This document shows positions 44,104 to 53,828 of a stretch of 64,000 nucleotides of DNA, piece by piece (position 1 is the first letter of the stretch; every line of letters begins with the position of its first letter). Origin of the DNA: Kingdonia uniflora (Eukaryota > Streptophyta > Magnoliopsida > Ranunculales > Circaeasteraceae); contig JACGCM010002659.1 of assembly GCA_014058105.1 (NCBI GenBank), positions 3,720,001-3,784,000 on the forward strand. Direction: 5' to 3'. Below the pieces are notes generated by a model, which did no database searches, was not told where the DNA came from, and saw only the letters and a program-made list of their open reading frames with translations. The translations under genes and the position numbers were made by a program.

Positions 44104-44697
44104 TCAGCTTGGAGACGCCCTCGTCGATTTTTTCTTCTGCTTCCACATCTGCCTGTTCTCTTTCCTCTCTTGCTTGGACTCAGTCTTCCTTAGTCGGACA
44201 AGAAGGGGATGAGAATCTTGGTGCTCCCAGCTGGCTTCAGTATCTGGCAGATCCTTCCACTTCACAAGGTAATCATAAACTTCCTCTTTGGTGTCCGGGT
44301 CAACATGGGTCACTCTGTGAGCAAAAACACTCTCTGGAACTTCGCTAGAGCTGACTGGCTTGAGTGGAACATGAGGCCTGACGGCACTTCTGCTTGGATC
44401 TTCCTTGTCTTGGTGGTAAGGCTTTAGAGTACTGGCATGAAACACTGGATGGATGAAGCGAAGGTGGGAAGGTAATTGAAGCTTGTAGGAAACCTTCCCA
44501 ACTTTACCAATGATTGGAATCGGACCAATGTACTTGGATACTAGCCCTTGGTGTATTCTGCCACCTCGCTGCTTGAGATGGGATCTCTTGATCAGAACAA
44601 GGTCCCCAACTTGAAAAGAATCTGGTCGGCCCATTTCTTCATTCTGGCTGACGCTTTCTCCAGAGAGGCCCGGGCAATATCTGTATTTCTCTACCAT
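44104..44697 (-). CDS. chromovirus integrase C-terminus and chromodomain
   Basis: Separated from pol by a nonsense codon and a 1-nt shift. It reads [20 protein letters not shown] and [20 protein letters not shown] (the GPY/F region of gypsy integrases), [10 protein letters not shown], then a chromodomain: [34 protein letters not shown]. Chromodomains direct insertion to particular chromatin. The C-terminus is basic ([10 protein letters not shown]). Confidence 0.9.
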   Translation of the reverse strand: MVEKYRYCPGLSGESVSQNEEMGRPDSFQVGDLVLIKRSHLKQRGGRIHQGLVSKYIGPIPIIGKVGKVSYKLQLPSHLRFIHPVFHASTLKPYHQDKEDPSRSAVRPHVPLKPVSSSEVPESVFAHRVTHVDPDTKEEVYDYLVKWKDLPDTEASWEHQDSHPLLVRLRKTESKQERKENRQMWKQKKKSTRASPS

Positions 44698-47600
44698 TCT
44701 TTTGCAAACTGGTAGGCTCTCGGAACACTTCTTTTGTAATCGGAGGCCACTGTGTGCGGCGCGAAGGGCTGCTGTCCTAACAGTATCTCTGAAGGACTCT
44801 TGTTGGTGGAGGAACTCTTCTGCAGATTAAAGCAAAACTGCGCTACATCCAAAAGTTCGGCCCAGTCCTTCTTGTTCACCCTGATAAAGTGTCGGAGGTA
44901 CTCTTCTAACATTGCATTGAAACGTTTTGTCTGACTATCTGATTGCGGATGGTTACTGGTTGAAAAGTTGAGAGTGGATCCCAGCAATCTAAATACTTCT
45001 CTCCAAAACTTCCCAGTAAATCTCGGATCTCTATCGCTGACAATGTCATTTGGCACCCCCCAATACTTTACAACATGCTTCACAAAGAGACGCGCGGTTT
45101 TCTCTGCCGTACAAACAATTGGAGTCGGAATGAATGTTGCATACTTAGAGAACCGGTCGATGATCACGAGTATGGAACCATACCCTTTCGTCTTGGGTAA
45201 CCCAGAGATAAAGTCCATAGAGACGCTTTCCCAAGGTCGAGTCGGCACGGGAAGTGGTTCCAGCAATCCAAGTGGCAAGTCCCGATTAACTTTGTCTTGA
45301 TGGCAAATGTGACAAGTTCGCGTATAATCCATCACTTCATTTTGATAATTAGGCCAATAGTACCCCCTGTGTAGCAAGGATAGTGTTCTCCGCCAGCCCG
45401 GATGGCCTGCCCAAAGAGTATCATGGCACTCCTTGATCAGTTCCCGCCTTAGTCCTGCGAACCGAGGAACATAAAGTTGTTGTCCCCTCGTGTATAAAAG
45501 ACCATCTTCCACCCAGAACCGTCTTGTCTTACCCTGTTTCACCAAGTTAATCATGGCCTGGGTCAGAGGATCCACCGCTAACCCTTCGCAGATCCTATCA
45601 TGGAGGGCGCTGGTAACATAAGAGTGAGACTGTTCGGCAGCTGTAGAGGTGGCCGCAGGTTCAGCCTTACGGCTTAATGCATCCGGCACATTGTTCATCC
45701 TCCCTGGCTTGTGCTCGAGATCTAAATCAAACTCGGCTAGAAACTCTTGCCAACAGGCCTGCATCGAGGTCAACTTCTTCTGTGTAAGGAAATGGCTTGC
45801 CGCACGGTTATCGGTCTTCACCAGAACCTTCATTCCCAACAGATAGTGTCGCCATATTCGTAGGCAATGCACAATAGCAAGGAGTTCCTTCTGTTGGGAT
45901 GAATACCTCCTCTCGGTATCGTTCAGCTTCCTGCTTTCGTATGCCACTGGATGTCCCTCTTGTAACAATACTCCACCGATAGCAAAATCAGACGCATCAG
46001 TATGTACCACAAACGGCTTGGTAATATCTGGTAAGGCTAAGACCGGATTGCTAATCACTGTATGCTTCAGATCGTCAAATGTTGCTTGACACTTCTCGGA
46101 CCAAGACCAAGAGAAGTCCTTCTTGAGAAATTCTGTAAGGGGTGCCGCGCGTTTCGAATACTCTTCAATGAACTTGCGGTAGTAGTTCACGAGGCCAAGA
46201 AAGGAACGTATTTCTGTAACCTCCGTAAGAGCTCTCCACTCTTCAATAGCGCAGACCTTTTCCATTTCCATACGGATCTGTCCTCCGCCAATAACATGTC
46301 CAAGAAACATAACTTGTTCCTGCGCGAATGAGCATTTCTCCAACTTGACATATAACTGGTTCAGTCGCAAGACTTGGAATACAAGGCGAAGATGTTCAAG
46401 GTGCTCTTCCATAGTGCGGCTGTATATGACAATATCATCCAGGTACACCACCACAAACTTGTCGATATATTTCTGGAAGAGCTCATTCATAAGAGTACAG
46501 AAAGTTGCAGGAGCATTGGTCAGGCCGAATGGCATGACAAGAAATTCATATTCCCCATACCGAGTGGAACAAGTCGTCTTTGGTTCATCTCCGGCAACAA
46601 TCCTGACCTGATAGTAACCCGATCTCAAATCAAGCTTAGAGAAGTACTTCGCAGACGTAAGCTGGTCAAATAAGTCGACAATGAGCGGTATTGGATACTT
46701 GTTCTTCACCGTTATCTTATTCAGGGCTCGATAGTCGACACATAATCGCAAGCTTCCATCTTGTTTCTTCTGAAATAAGACTGGGGCACCGTATGGCACC
46801 TTTGAGGGGCGAATAAAGCCCGATTCTAATAGTCCATCAAGCTGTCTCCGAAGCTCTGCTAGTTCAGGCGGACTCATTCTATATGGTCCTTTCGCAGGAG
46901 GCTTGGTTCCAGGGACTAACTCAATCTGATGATCGATAGGCCTTCGTGGAGGTAACACCTTTGGTAATTCTTTCGACATCACATCCTTGAATTCTGTAAG
47001 TACCCGGGAGACTTCCGTCGGCAAGGCATCATGATCCTGATCATTCGGCTTTAACCGTAAGGTTGCAAGGTAAGTCAGCTCCCCTCGCCTCAGTCCCTTC
47101 TCCAACTGAAGAGCCGATAATAGTCTGCCCTCATCTTTCTGCGTGGACATCTGAATGATTGAGGTATTGTCACCAAAAATCCCTAAGGAGTTGACGAACG
47201 GCATCGGCACTGCCTTGTGATAGCAGAGAAAGTCCATTCCCAATATAATCTTAAAATCATCCAATGTCACAGCGAGAAGGTTAACCTTTCCACTCCACTG
47301 TCCCATCTTAACTGGAACCAACTTGGCAACACCATGTATCGGCCTTGCGGCGGAGTTTACAGCCTTCATCCGGCTAGAATCTTTCACCAAACGCAGTCCC
47401 AAACGATTCGCCTCTTGAATGGCAATAAAGTTGTGGGTAGCACCTGTATCAACCATCGCCAAAGTGCTCTGCCCATTAATACTAAGGTCCACATACATGA
47501 GTCCCTTCTTCGGCTTAACCTTTGGCAACTGAGTGGTCACGGCATTGAGCAAGTAAAGAGAACCCATATGAGTTTCACCGCTATCATTTCCCTGAGTGGT

Positions 47601-47714
47601 GCCATCGGCTTGGTCCCCGTGCGATGCCATTAGCACATTCAGAGCCGTCTTCTGAGGACACTGATAGCTTTGTGATTCCCTCCACAAAGAAAAGACTTCA
47701 AGTTCCCAGGACAT
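44691..47714 (-). CDS. chromovirus pol: protease, RT, RNase H, integrase (1007 aa)
   Basis: The ORF overlaps gag by about 75 nt in another frame, which in an intact copy would be one fused frame. Residue positions: protease [10 protein letters not shown] (Asp 89); RT with [10 protein letters not shown] and [10 protein letters not shown] (424-427 YLDD); RNase [12 protein letters not shown] (Asp 573); integrase zinc ligands His 764, His 771, Cys 801, Cys 804; catalytic Asp 833 (SMDF) and Asp 894 (SDRDPRF). The expected third acid in the QT-E motif is Lys 930 (SQTKRFN), which should abolish strand transfer. The frame ends at a TAG after YQFAKEW, where a Gln codon is expected. Upstream start shown is only the open frame limit. 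Confidence 0.92.
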   Translation of the reverse strand: MSWELEVFSLWRESQSYQCPQKTALNVLMASHGDQADGTTQGNDSGETHMGSLYLLNAVTTQLPKVKPKKGLMYVDLSINGQSTLAMVDTGATHNFIAIQEANRLGLRLVKDSSRMKAVNSAARPIHGVAKLVPVKMGQWSGKVNLLAVTLDDFKIILGMDFLCYHKAVPMPFVNSLGIFGDNTSIIQMSTQKDEGRLLSALQLEKGLRRGELTYLATLRLKPNDQDHDALPTEVSRVLTEFKDVMSKELPKVLPPRRPIDHQIELVPGTKPPAKGPYRMSPPELAELRRQLDGLLESGFIRPSKVPYGAPVLFQKKQDGSLRLCVDYRALNKITVKNKYPIPLIVDLFDQLTSAKYFSKLDLRSGYYQVRIVAGDEPKTTCSTRYGEYEFLVMPFGLTNAPATFCTLMNELFQKYIDKFVVVYLDDIVIYSRTMEEHLEHLRLVFQVLRLNQLYVKLEKCSFAQEQVMFLGHVIGGGQIRMEMEKVCAIEEWRALTEVTEIRSFLGLVNYYRKFIEEYSKRAAPLTEFLKKDFSWSWSEKCQATFDDLKHTVISNPVLALPDITKPFVVHTDASDFAIGGVLLQEGHPVAYESRKLNDTERRYSSQQKELLAIVHCLRIWRHYLLGMKVLVKTDNRAASHFLTQKKLTSMQACWQEFLAEFDLDLEHKPGRMNNVPDALSRKAEPAATSTAAEQSHSYVTSALHDRICEGLAVDPLTQAMINLVKQGKTRRFWVEDGLLYTRGQQLYVPRFAGLRRELIKECHDTLWAGHPGWRRTLSLLHRGYYWPNYQNEVMDYTRTCHICHQDKVNRDLPLGLLEPLPVPTRPWESVSMDFISGLPKTKGYGSILVIIDRFSKYATFIPTPIVCTAEKTARLFVKHVVKYWGVPNDIVSDRDPRFTGKFWREVFRLLGSTLNFSTSNHPQSDSQTKRFNAMLEEYLRHFIRVNKKDWAELLDVAQFCFNLQKSSSTNKSPSEILLGQQPFAPHTVASDYKRSVPRAYQFAKEW

Positions 47715-48823
47715 CCTTGAAACCTGGACGAGGAGGAAGCGCCGCCATTGTTATGCGGCCTGTGGTACTCCCTCCCAGAATTGGGACACGAGGCACCACC
47801 TGTACTTGCTCCCCCACTCCTGTTCTGGCCATGACCTTGGTCTCCCCCACTTCTAGCTTGGTACCTTCCATTCTTTCCCTTGTTATAATTATTGGAGGAT
47901 CTCACTCTTTGTTGCGACTGGAAACTTGACTGAGACGGAGCCGGTCGACGCTCACCCAGCATAGGGGTGTAGTCGTTGATACACTCAGCGGAGGCCATTG
48001 CGGAAGCCAAATCTTGAACCCGTTGCCTTTGTAATTCATTTTGGATCCATGGTTTCAGACCTTCCAAGAAACAAAACAACTTATCCTTTTCAGACATATC
48101 GCGGATATCTAGCATCAAGGCTGAGAACCGCTTCACATACTCTCGGATGTTGCCTGTCTGCTTCAGTTGCCTCAAACTTTACCGAGCAATGAACTCAACA
48201 TTCTCGGGTAAGAACTGATTCTTCAGCTCTTTCTTCAAGTCATCCCACGTTCCAATAGTACAGTGAGCGCTCTGGATCTCAGCATATTTGGTGCGCCACC
48301 ATAGTTTAGCATCACCGGCGAGGTACATGGTTACCATCGACACCTTTGAACCTTCGCTATTAGGCCTAACCACATTAAAGTACGTCTCCATATCAAAAAG
48401 GAAGTTCTCTACCTCCTTGGCGTCCCTCGCTCCCTCGTACGCCTTGGGCTCGGGGACCTTGATCCTGGGCCGGTCTATACCGCCGCTCAAAGGTGTTGGT
48501 TCTCCATTTCCAACAACCTTCACTAGGAGATTTACCTTCGAGGAAAGTTCAGCCACCTGATCCAGAAGAGTAGCCATATTCCCTTCAACCACTCCCTCTA
48601 ACGTAACGAAACGTTCACCCACATGGGCCTGATTGTCTGAGAAACTGTCCAATCGTTCCTCCAGAGTCGTCACTTGATCTATAATCCTACTTAGAGCTTG
48701 CATCTTATCCTCTAACTGGTCCAACCGCATTCGGGTATTCAAGGGCCGGGGATTAACGGATGGTCCTCCCACCTGCGGGGCAAGGACCTGGGCCGGGTCA
48801 GTAGCATTCGGACCCTCCGCCAT
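47639..48823 (-). pseudogene. chromovirus gag
   Basis: The ATG at 48823 gives MAEGPNATDPAQVLAPQ, an N-terminal helix with heptads (MRLDQLEDKMQALSRIIDQV), then the retrotransposon Gag core (MYLAGDAKLWWRTKYAEIQ, WDDLKKELKNQFLPENVEF). A TAA at 48176-48178 (after FIAR) replaces a Lys codon; the frame resumes SLRQLKQTGNIREYVKRFSA. Near the end a zinc knuckle is seen as [14 protein letters not shown], its first Cys changed to Ser, and a 1-nt shift at about 47690 puts the last part in the pol frame. Gag would form the particle and bind the RNA. Confidence 0.88.
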
Positions 48824-48850
48824 CGCAACTAGATTGCTTTCAACTAGATC

Positions 48851-48862
48851 GCTCTGATACCA
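48851..48862 (-). other. primer binding site, initiator-Met tRNA
   Basis: Minus strand reads TGGTATCAGAGC two bases inside the 5' LTR, the standard plant initiator-methionine primer site. Confidence 0.9.
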
Positions 48863-48864
48863 AC

Positions 48865-49282
48865 TGACACGGACCAACTTAAAATCAAGCTTGGCACGTG
48901 CGGCACTCGAGACACCTGTCCCAAGTAAGCCTAATTACTCTTCTCTATCAATTATTTAGCAACACAACATCGCAAAGCATCACATAGTCTCAACGCATCA
49001 CAAACACTGAGCAAAGGGTCTTTGAAGGCATCATTTCATTCAAATATCAACAACTATTACAAAGCACTATTACAAGCTTAAATTATTTCTCGGGTGTATC
49101 GGATACTAGTCCTCTACATATATAGGAAATAGGAAAACAACTAAGTTCTAAAAGGAAACATCAAAAGTGGAGGCGAAGCGTACTCCCCCATTTTCCTAAG
49201 CTAACCTTTACAAAAAAAATGAAAATTTGTACAAAGCTCTTTTACAACCTAAGGATACTATATACAAAGCCTGGGCGTCACA
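48865..49282 (-). repeat. 5' LTR of the chromovirus
   Basis: 418 bp; inner edge is 2 nt from the primer binding site; outer flank CACAC at 49283-49287. Confidence 0.93.
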
Positions 49283-50260
49283 CACACTGTATACAACATG
49301 CAGTTAAATGTGAACTATATTAACAAAAAAAATGAAAAATATGTCAACTTAAAATAGATTATGTTTACAAAATCCACTTCTCAATCAAACTAAGTTAAAC
49401 CGTACAGAACATTACAGCATATGAATAGTAGGATTGTGTCAAAAAAAAAAGATGAAGAAGAAAAAGAGGTGTAATGATGGAGTAGGTGCAACCTTCTTCA
49501 AATATAATCAAAAATGAAGATCAAGATCATGGTGTTAGTTAATCATAATCCATTCAAGCAGACCCAACTACCATGGCTATCAAACCTGCCTATGCTCAAG
49601 TATAGTAACTCCTATAATAATCTATTATTCTCAGCCTATAATATGATTCCTTTTCGTATGTGAAAAAAATGACATATTGAGAGTTTGGTTCACCATAATA
49701 TGGAAAATCGATGATGATGGATCAAGTGTCACCTATGAATCTAACATTAGAATCAAAACTATGAATCCCAATACATTCACCAAATCCAGATTATTAAAGA
49801 GATTAACAAATTTACAGAGCCAATCATAAAATTCAATCTCCTCATCACAAATCGTGCAACACAAAACTAACCTATGAATCTAACATTAGAATAAAAACTT
49901 GTTAGATTAAGGCATAAAGACTTGACTGGTTTTATTTATTTTTGCTTAAGAAACCTAATATAAGATTCATAGTTTGCTTAAACATTGAAAATCGGCGGAA
50001 CAAAAACCCTCCTAGTTTGAGATATAATCTTAGATTTCTTTTAATTCTGATCAAATAAATCAAAATCATTGAAATCAATCAGCAAAATTTTGGAAAATAA
50101 AAATTGGGAATTTCTTACTTGTTCGAATAATTAATTTCATTTCAAAATTCTTTCAACGATTTCTAGTTCTCCTTAAATCTTACTTTACCAAAGTTTTCTA
50201 TCCAAGAAATGACCACTTTCTTGTCTTTTCTTCGAATTTGTTTAGAAGAACTTCAAAGAA
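49283..50260. other. right interior of the CACTA element
   Basis: AT-rich DNA, probably including the intron that preceded the split DEG1 exon (an acceptor-like GTATACAG lies right at the chromovirus junction on the minus strand). I searched for the His-containing DEG1 exon here and did not see it. Confidence 0.45.
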
Positions 50261-50552
50261 ATTACGTCATTTGGCTTTAAAACGACTTCAATGCAAGTTG
50301 TTTATAAATGACGTCATTTTTAAAGTAACTTTGTTGTCATGTTTGTTATGTCATTTTCCAAAAATGACATCATATGTAGAGAAAAATGATCATTAACGCC
50401 ATTTTTTGAATAAAACGACTTAGTAAGTTAAATATGTCGGTAACTTTAGGGATAAAATCATAAATCTGACTATTTTACGTCAAGTATCTAAGAAATGACG
50501 TTATTTAGGTGATGCAGAAACCCATATTTGTTGTAGTGAGGCTCTATGGATC

Positions 50553-50798
50553 CTAGTATGGAGATGAAACTCTCCACGTTAACTCTTTTGGGAAACCAAT
50601 TAGATTTGTGGTAGATTGTATTTGTTCACCGGTATGATACTCCTTTGTCATTATAGATCCATTAACGCTTAAACTTGCGACGTTTACATTTTCGCCTGTG
50701 AAAAAGTCTGTGATCGAAGCTGCTTGTATGAAATTTCTAAGCAGCATCGCTGTACCAGGGAAGGAATACCCGGGATAATTAAAAGTGATTCTTGTCAA
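50553..50798 (-). CDS. unidentified protein fragment next to the CACTA right end
   Basis: An 81-residue frame reads TFNYPGYSFPGTAMLLRNFI, TDFFTGENVNVASLSVNGSI and NLIGFPKELTWRVSSPY. Composition and the near absence of rare residues look protein-like, but I do not recognise the family. It has no obvious exon neighbours and starts within an open frame, so it may be a gene fragment cut by the CACTA insertion. Confidence 0.3.
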   Translation of the reverse strand: MTRITFNYPGYSFPGTAMLLRNFIQAASITDFFTGENVNVASLSVNGSIMTKEYHTGEQIQSTTNLIGFPKELTWRVSSPY

Positions 50799-50799
50799 G

Positions 50800-52117
50800 A
50801 GGTGTGAGAAATAAGTTAAGTCTTATGAACCTGTAAGTATAGCTTTCCCTTCTTGAAGTTGTAACAGCAAGATGTTATAGAAGTAAGGTATTTCAGCAAC
50901 ACTAAAACAAGTACTTCGGCAATGAACAACAGCAACTCAGATGTTAAACAACGATAAGGGACAACAGCAACTCAGTTGTAAACAGCGACAAAGGATAACC
51001 GCAACTTAGTTGTAAACAGGCAGTAGAAACTTGTTGTAACAACAGCGATAAACAACAACCTCAGGTCTGATTAAAGTAGAGGAATAGAGCAGCAACAAAT
51101 AGGCAGATTCCGGCAAACAACAGTTATCAGAACTGGTTTATAAGAACAACAATTATTATCAGAACAGCGTTAGCGTTAGCAGCAGGAAAAACTGATCACA
51201 ATAACACCGGCAGTTTCAGGCAAGCAGTTGAAGTTTGAGGAGGGAACTCAGCGCCTACAGCAACAGAAACAACACCGGCAGCGCATTTTCTACTCTGACA
51301 AACACGAGGTATCACCGGCAGCAGCACAGTTTGTATTCCGGGCAAGCAGAAGCAGGAAGAATAGATTGTAGTTTCAGGTAGTAGCAAGAAGGAACCAACA
51401 CCGGTACAGCGCCTACAACAAAGAGAGAAAGATAGAGAGAGGTTGTGATTACTCGAGGCGTGGGTCGCACTCTCTTTAAAGAGTATTTTCACCTACCTCG
51501 GATAAGGTAACGAAGGTCTGATCTCTTTCCAGGATACAACGAGCGTAACGTATACAGTAGCTTCAGTTATCCCGGAAGTCTACGTAAAGATTAAGTATGC
51601 ACCACCCTTAGGTAACCGTACAATCGAGAGAGAGAAAAAGTTTTAACACAGAGAAGAGTTGTGTTTTGTGTTTTTATTAGAAGGTGGTGAGGAGTTGTTT
51701 TTGTAGAGAGAGTTTGCCCAACGGCTCTCTCTCTATTCAAACGTGTGGGACGTGTCCCTGAGGATTAGGTCTCCTCAAGAGGTGGAGAAAATAAAGTGAA
51801 GACCAAGACTAAGGAATAAACCAAGCCCAAGCCTAATGAACTTTTTGTTAAAAAGATTATGGATACCCAAGCCCAAAGGACCCCCAAGGCCTCCAGGGCC
51901 AGAAGAGCCAATTGCCCAAACCCAAGTCTGAGCCGGCTTGGCCTACCGGGCCGCCTGAGAGAGGTCCAAGTGTGTATAGGGTATAAATTCCTCTCACACA
52001 CTCACACAACTATACACTCTCTCTATGTCACATGTTACACACATGTCACATGGGTACTACCTTATATGTTTAGTTCCTCTATTATTTATAAACAATGTGG
52101 GACTAAACTTTAGGAGT
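50800..52117. other. region with CAACAGCAACTCAG-type repeats and an LTR/promoter-like leader
   Basis: From about 50930 to 51070 a phrase like ACAACAGCAACTCAGTTGTAA is repeated three or four times with variation, on a background rich in CAACA and GGCAG. At 51975-52020 GGGTATAAATTCCTCTCACA followed by CT-rich sequence looks like a promoter and leader, perhaps of an LTR. I could not place LTR ends or a coding region. Confidence 0.4.
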
Positions 52118-52122
52118 ATAGG

Positions 52123-52933
52123 TGTCACGGCCCAGCCCGAGACCACCTCTACAGTTCCCGGAGTGCAGCGGAATAGGGGACCGTGCGGCGTACACGGACG
52201 CGCGGTCGGCGTGTACCAGCCATCTTTACGGGCGCGGCGTGCCAGTGGCATACAACCCACGGATGCTAGAGCGACATCCGGATAATCCTGGATACTCGTG
52301 AGGGGTCATCGAATATGTATTCGGTATAGGCAACAGTGTTGAAGGTTCCCTCAATAATCCCTTCAGCGTAATCTCTCGCGACACGCGCGAGGTACGAAAA
52401 GCACACCTGCCCTGTAGCGGATCAGGGTAGCTCAATATGCCAGTTTCCACATAAGGGACTCATATCTCAAGGGGCGACGAGCCTGGACTATTTATATTGT
52501 CCATCTGTAAGGGGTGGTGCGCCTCGGATAGCCCGCGGGGAATAGCGGCGCCATATGAATCCCTCTTTGGAAAACTGGCCCGCATTGCGAGGCAATGTCC
52601 CCTAGCCTTCCCTAGGCCTAGGAGAACTCATAACTATCCCTTGTAGATAGTCCATGAGTCGAGATCCTTGATGACCAAGCATTAAAGCTCTTTTAGTCAT
52701 AGGGAGGATCAGACCAAGGTTCCTCCTTAATATAGCTACTAAGTGAATAGTCAATTTCCAAAAGGAAACGTTAAAACATGAGACGAAGCGTACTGGACCT
52801 TTTCGCCCCCTTAACTGAATCCGATTGCGACGAAACGTGGCGTGCAGCTATATTAGGATATAAAAAACAAATATATTCGGACATAACTTAAAACGCTCGG
52901 GTAGATTTGGCCGGCGTTCGGTAGGTCGTCACA
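52123..52933 (-). repeat. GC-rich solo LTR, 811 bp
   Basis: Begins TGTCACGGCCCAGCCCG and ends GTAGGTCGTCACA, with the perfect 5-bp duplication ATAGG on both sides (52118-52122 and 52934-52938). GAGACGAAGCGTACT near 52790 is shared with the chromovirus LTR, and the CGTCACA end is alike, hinting at a distant gypsy relative read on the minus strand; strand is therefore tentative. Base composition is far richer in GC than its surroundings. Confidence 0.85.
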
Positions 52934-52938
52934 ATAGG

Positions 52939-53828
52939 AGTCACATAAAATAGATGACCAAGAGGTTATGGGTTCAAGGCTCAAAAGAGGTACAAGTTTT
53001 GAAAAATTCCAACAAGAGGTTCTTATGTGCTTTATAGCCTCCATATCCACATGACATAATATTGTCATACTCAATAGATGCAATGACCCCCATTTTGATG
53101 TTGACAATGTACACATATCTGTAATAGTAAGCTGTTTTCTATCAGAATCCCTAAAAATATCGTTTTTAGCGACTCACAATATCTCAAAACCTTTGTATCT
53201 GAAGAAAGGATTGTTTTTTAAAATACCGCGGATAACAACTTCACCGTGAAAGCGCCTAAACTTATCGCGCTGAATACTGCTCAGTCTCGTCCAAAACCAC
53301 TGATCGAATAAGTACGCCAGCATTTGCGTTGAATATGTAGTTCCGAAGAAAGCCGTCATAAATAATTGTTGGCACATTTAAATCTTAAAAAAAAAAAGTT
53401 GTCCCGACTTCCCTATTGAAGATAGCAACTCGACAATCAACACTTAGTGTAATCTTATCGTTTTCTCTAATAGCAAGGATCGTTGTGCCTTTTAAGGGTT
53501 TATCAAAGAATCATATATTCTCTACCTGCAGGGACATTGTAAAGTAGACATCTCCTCCAAATTCTCTAATGAACTTGAGAAACTTGTATAAGTTTGTCTT
53601 TAGAAGTTCACATACAATTAACAAATATTCCTTCTGATTCTGGATTTTTTTTTCCAGATAAAATTTGTTGATGGCTTGATCAATACCTGCCAAAAATTGT
53701 GGAAGTAATAAAATTCATCTTTTAATTGTGGTGTTTGGTATATTCTTCTATCGAACTATTTTTATAATGATGTACGAAATGAAATTTGTCATACTTTTTG
53801 AACTAAACTTATTATGCTGCGTAATGTA
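52939..53828 (-). other. unidentified ORF fragments between solo LTR and Helitron
   Basis: Minus-strand frames at 53693-53511 (AGIDQAINKFYLEKKIQNQK, FGGDVYFTMSLQV), about 53510-53400 (KPLKGTTILAIRENDKITLS) and 53377-53174 (DKFRRFHGEVVIRGILKNNP) look like protein remnants in order. The first faintly recalls cystatin-like plant proteins, but I would not assign it. No intact gene. Confidence 0.3.

Larger units (their letters stand above)
43674..49282 (-). mobile_element. complete Ty3/gypsy chromovirus, 5.6 kb
   Basis: LTRs of 419 and 418 bp (43674-44092, 48865-49282) run TGACACGG to GCGTCACA and differ at about nine positions plus one indel (about 2%). Flanks CGCAC and CACAC differ by one base. 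The primer site TGGTATCAGAGC (initiator Met) is at 48862-48851 on the minus strand; the polypurine tract AGTAGGAGAGAG lies before the 3' LTR. The polyprotein ends in a chromodomain. It inserted at the 5' edge of a captured DEG1 exon. Broken by stops and frameshifts and by a changed integrase residue, so currently inactive. Lineage within chromoviruses (Galadriel or Reina-like) is uncertain. Confidence 0.94.
40821..50538. mobile_element. CACTA (EnSpm) element carrying DEG1 exons and a nested chromovirus
   Basis: It begins CACTACAACAAATATGGG and ends with the exact complement CCCATATTTGTTGTAGTG. The inverted repeats share 22 bp. Subterminal copies of ATGACGTCATT-type motifs lie at both ends (40855-40990 and 50260-50500). 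The 3-bp flanks are CGG (40818-40820) and AGG (50539-50541), one mismatch. Removing the gypsy insert (43674-49282) leaves about 4.1 kb. No transposase is visible, so it is non-autonomous; it has taken up part of a chloroplast protease gene with its introns. Confidence 0.82.
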
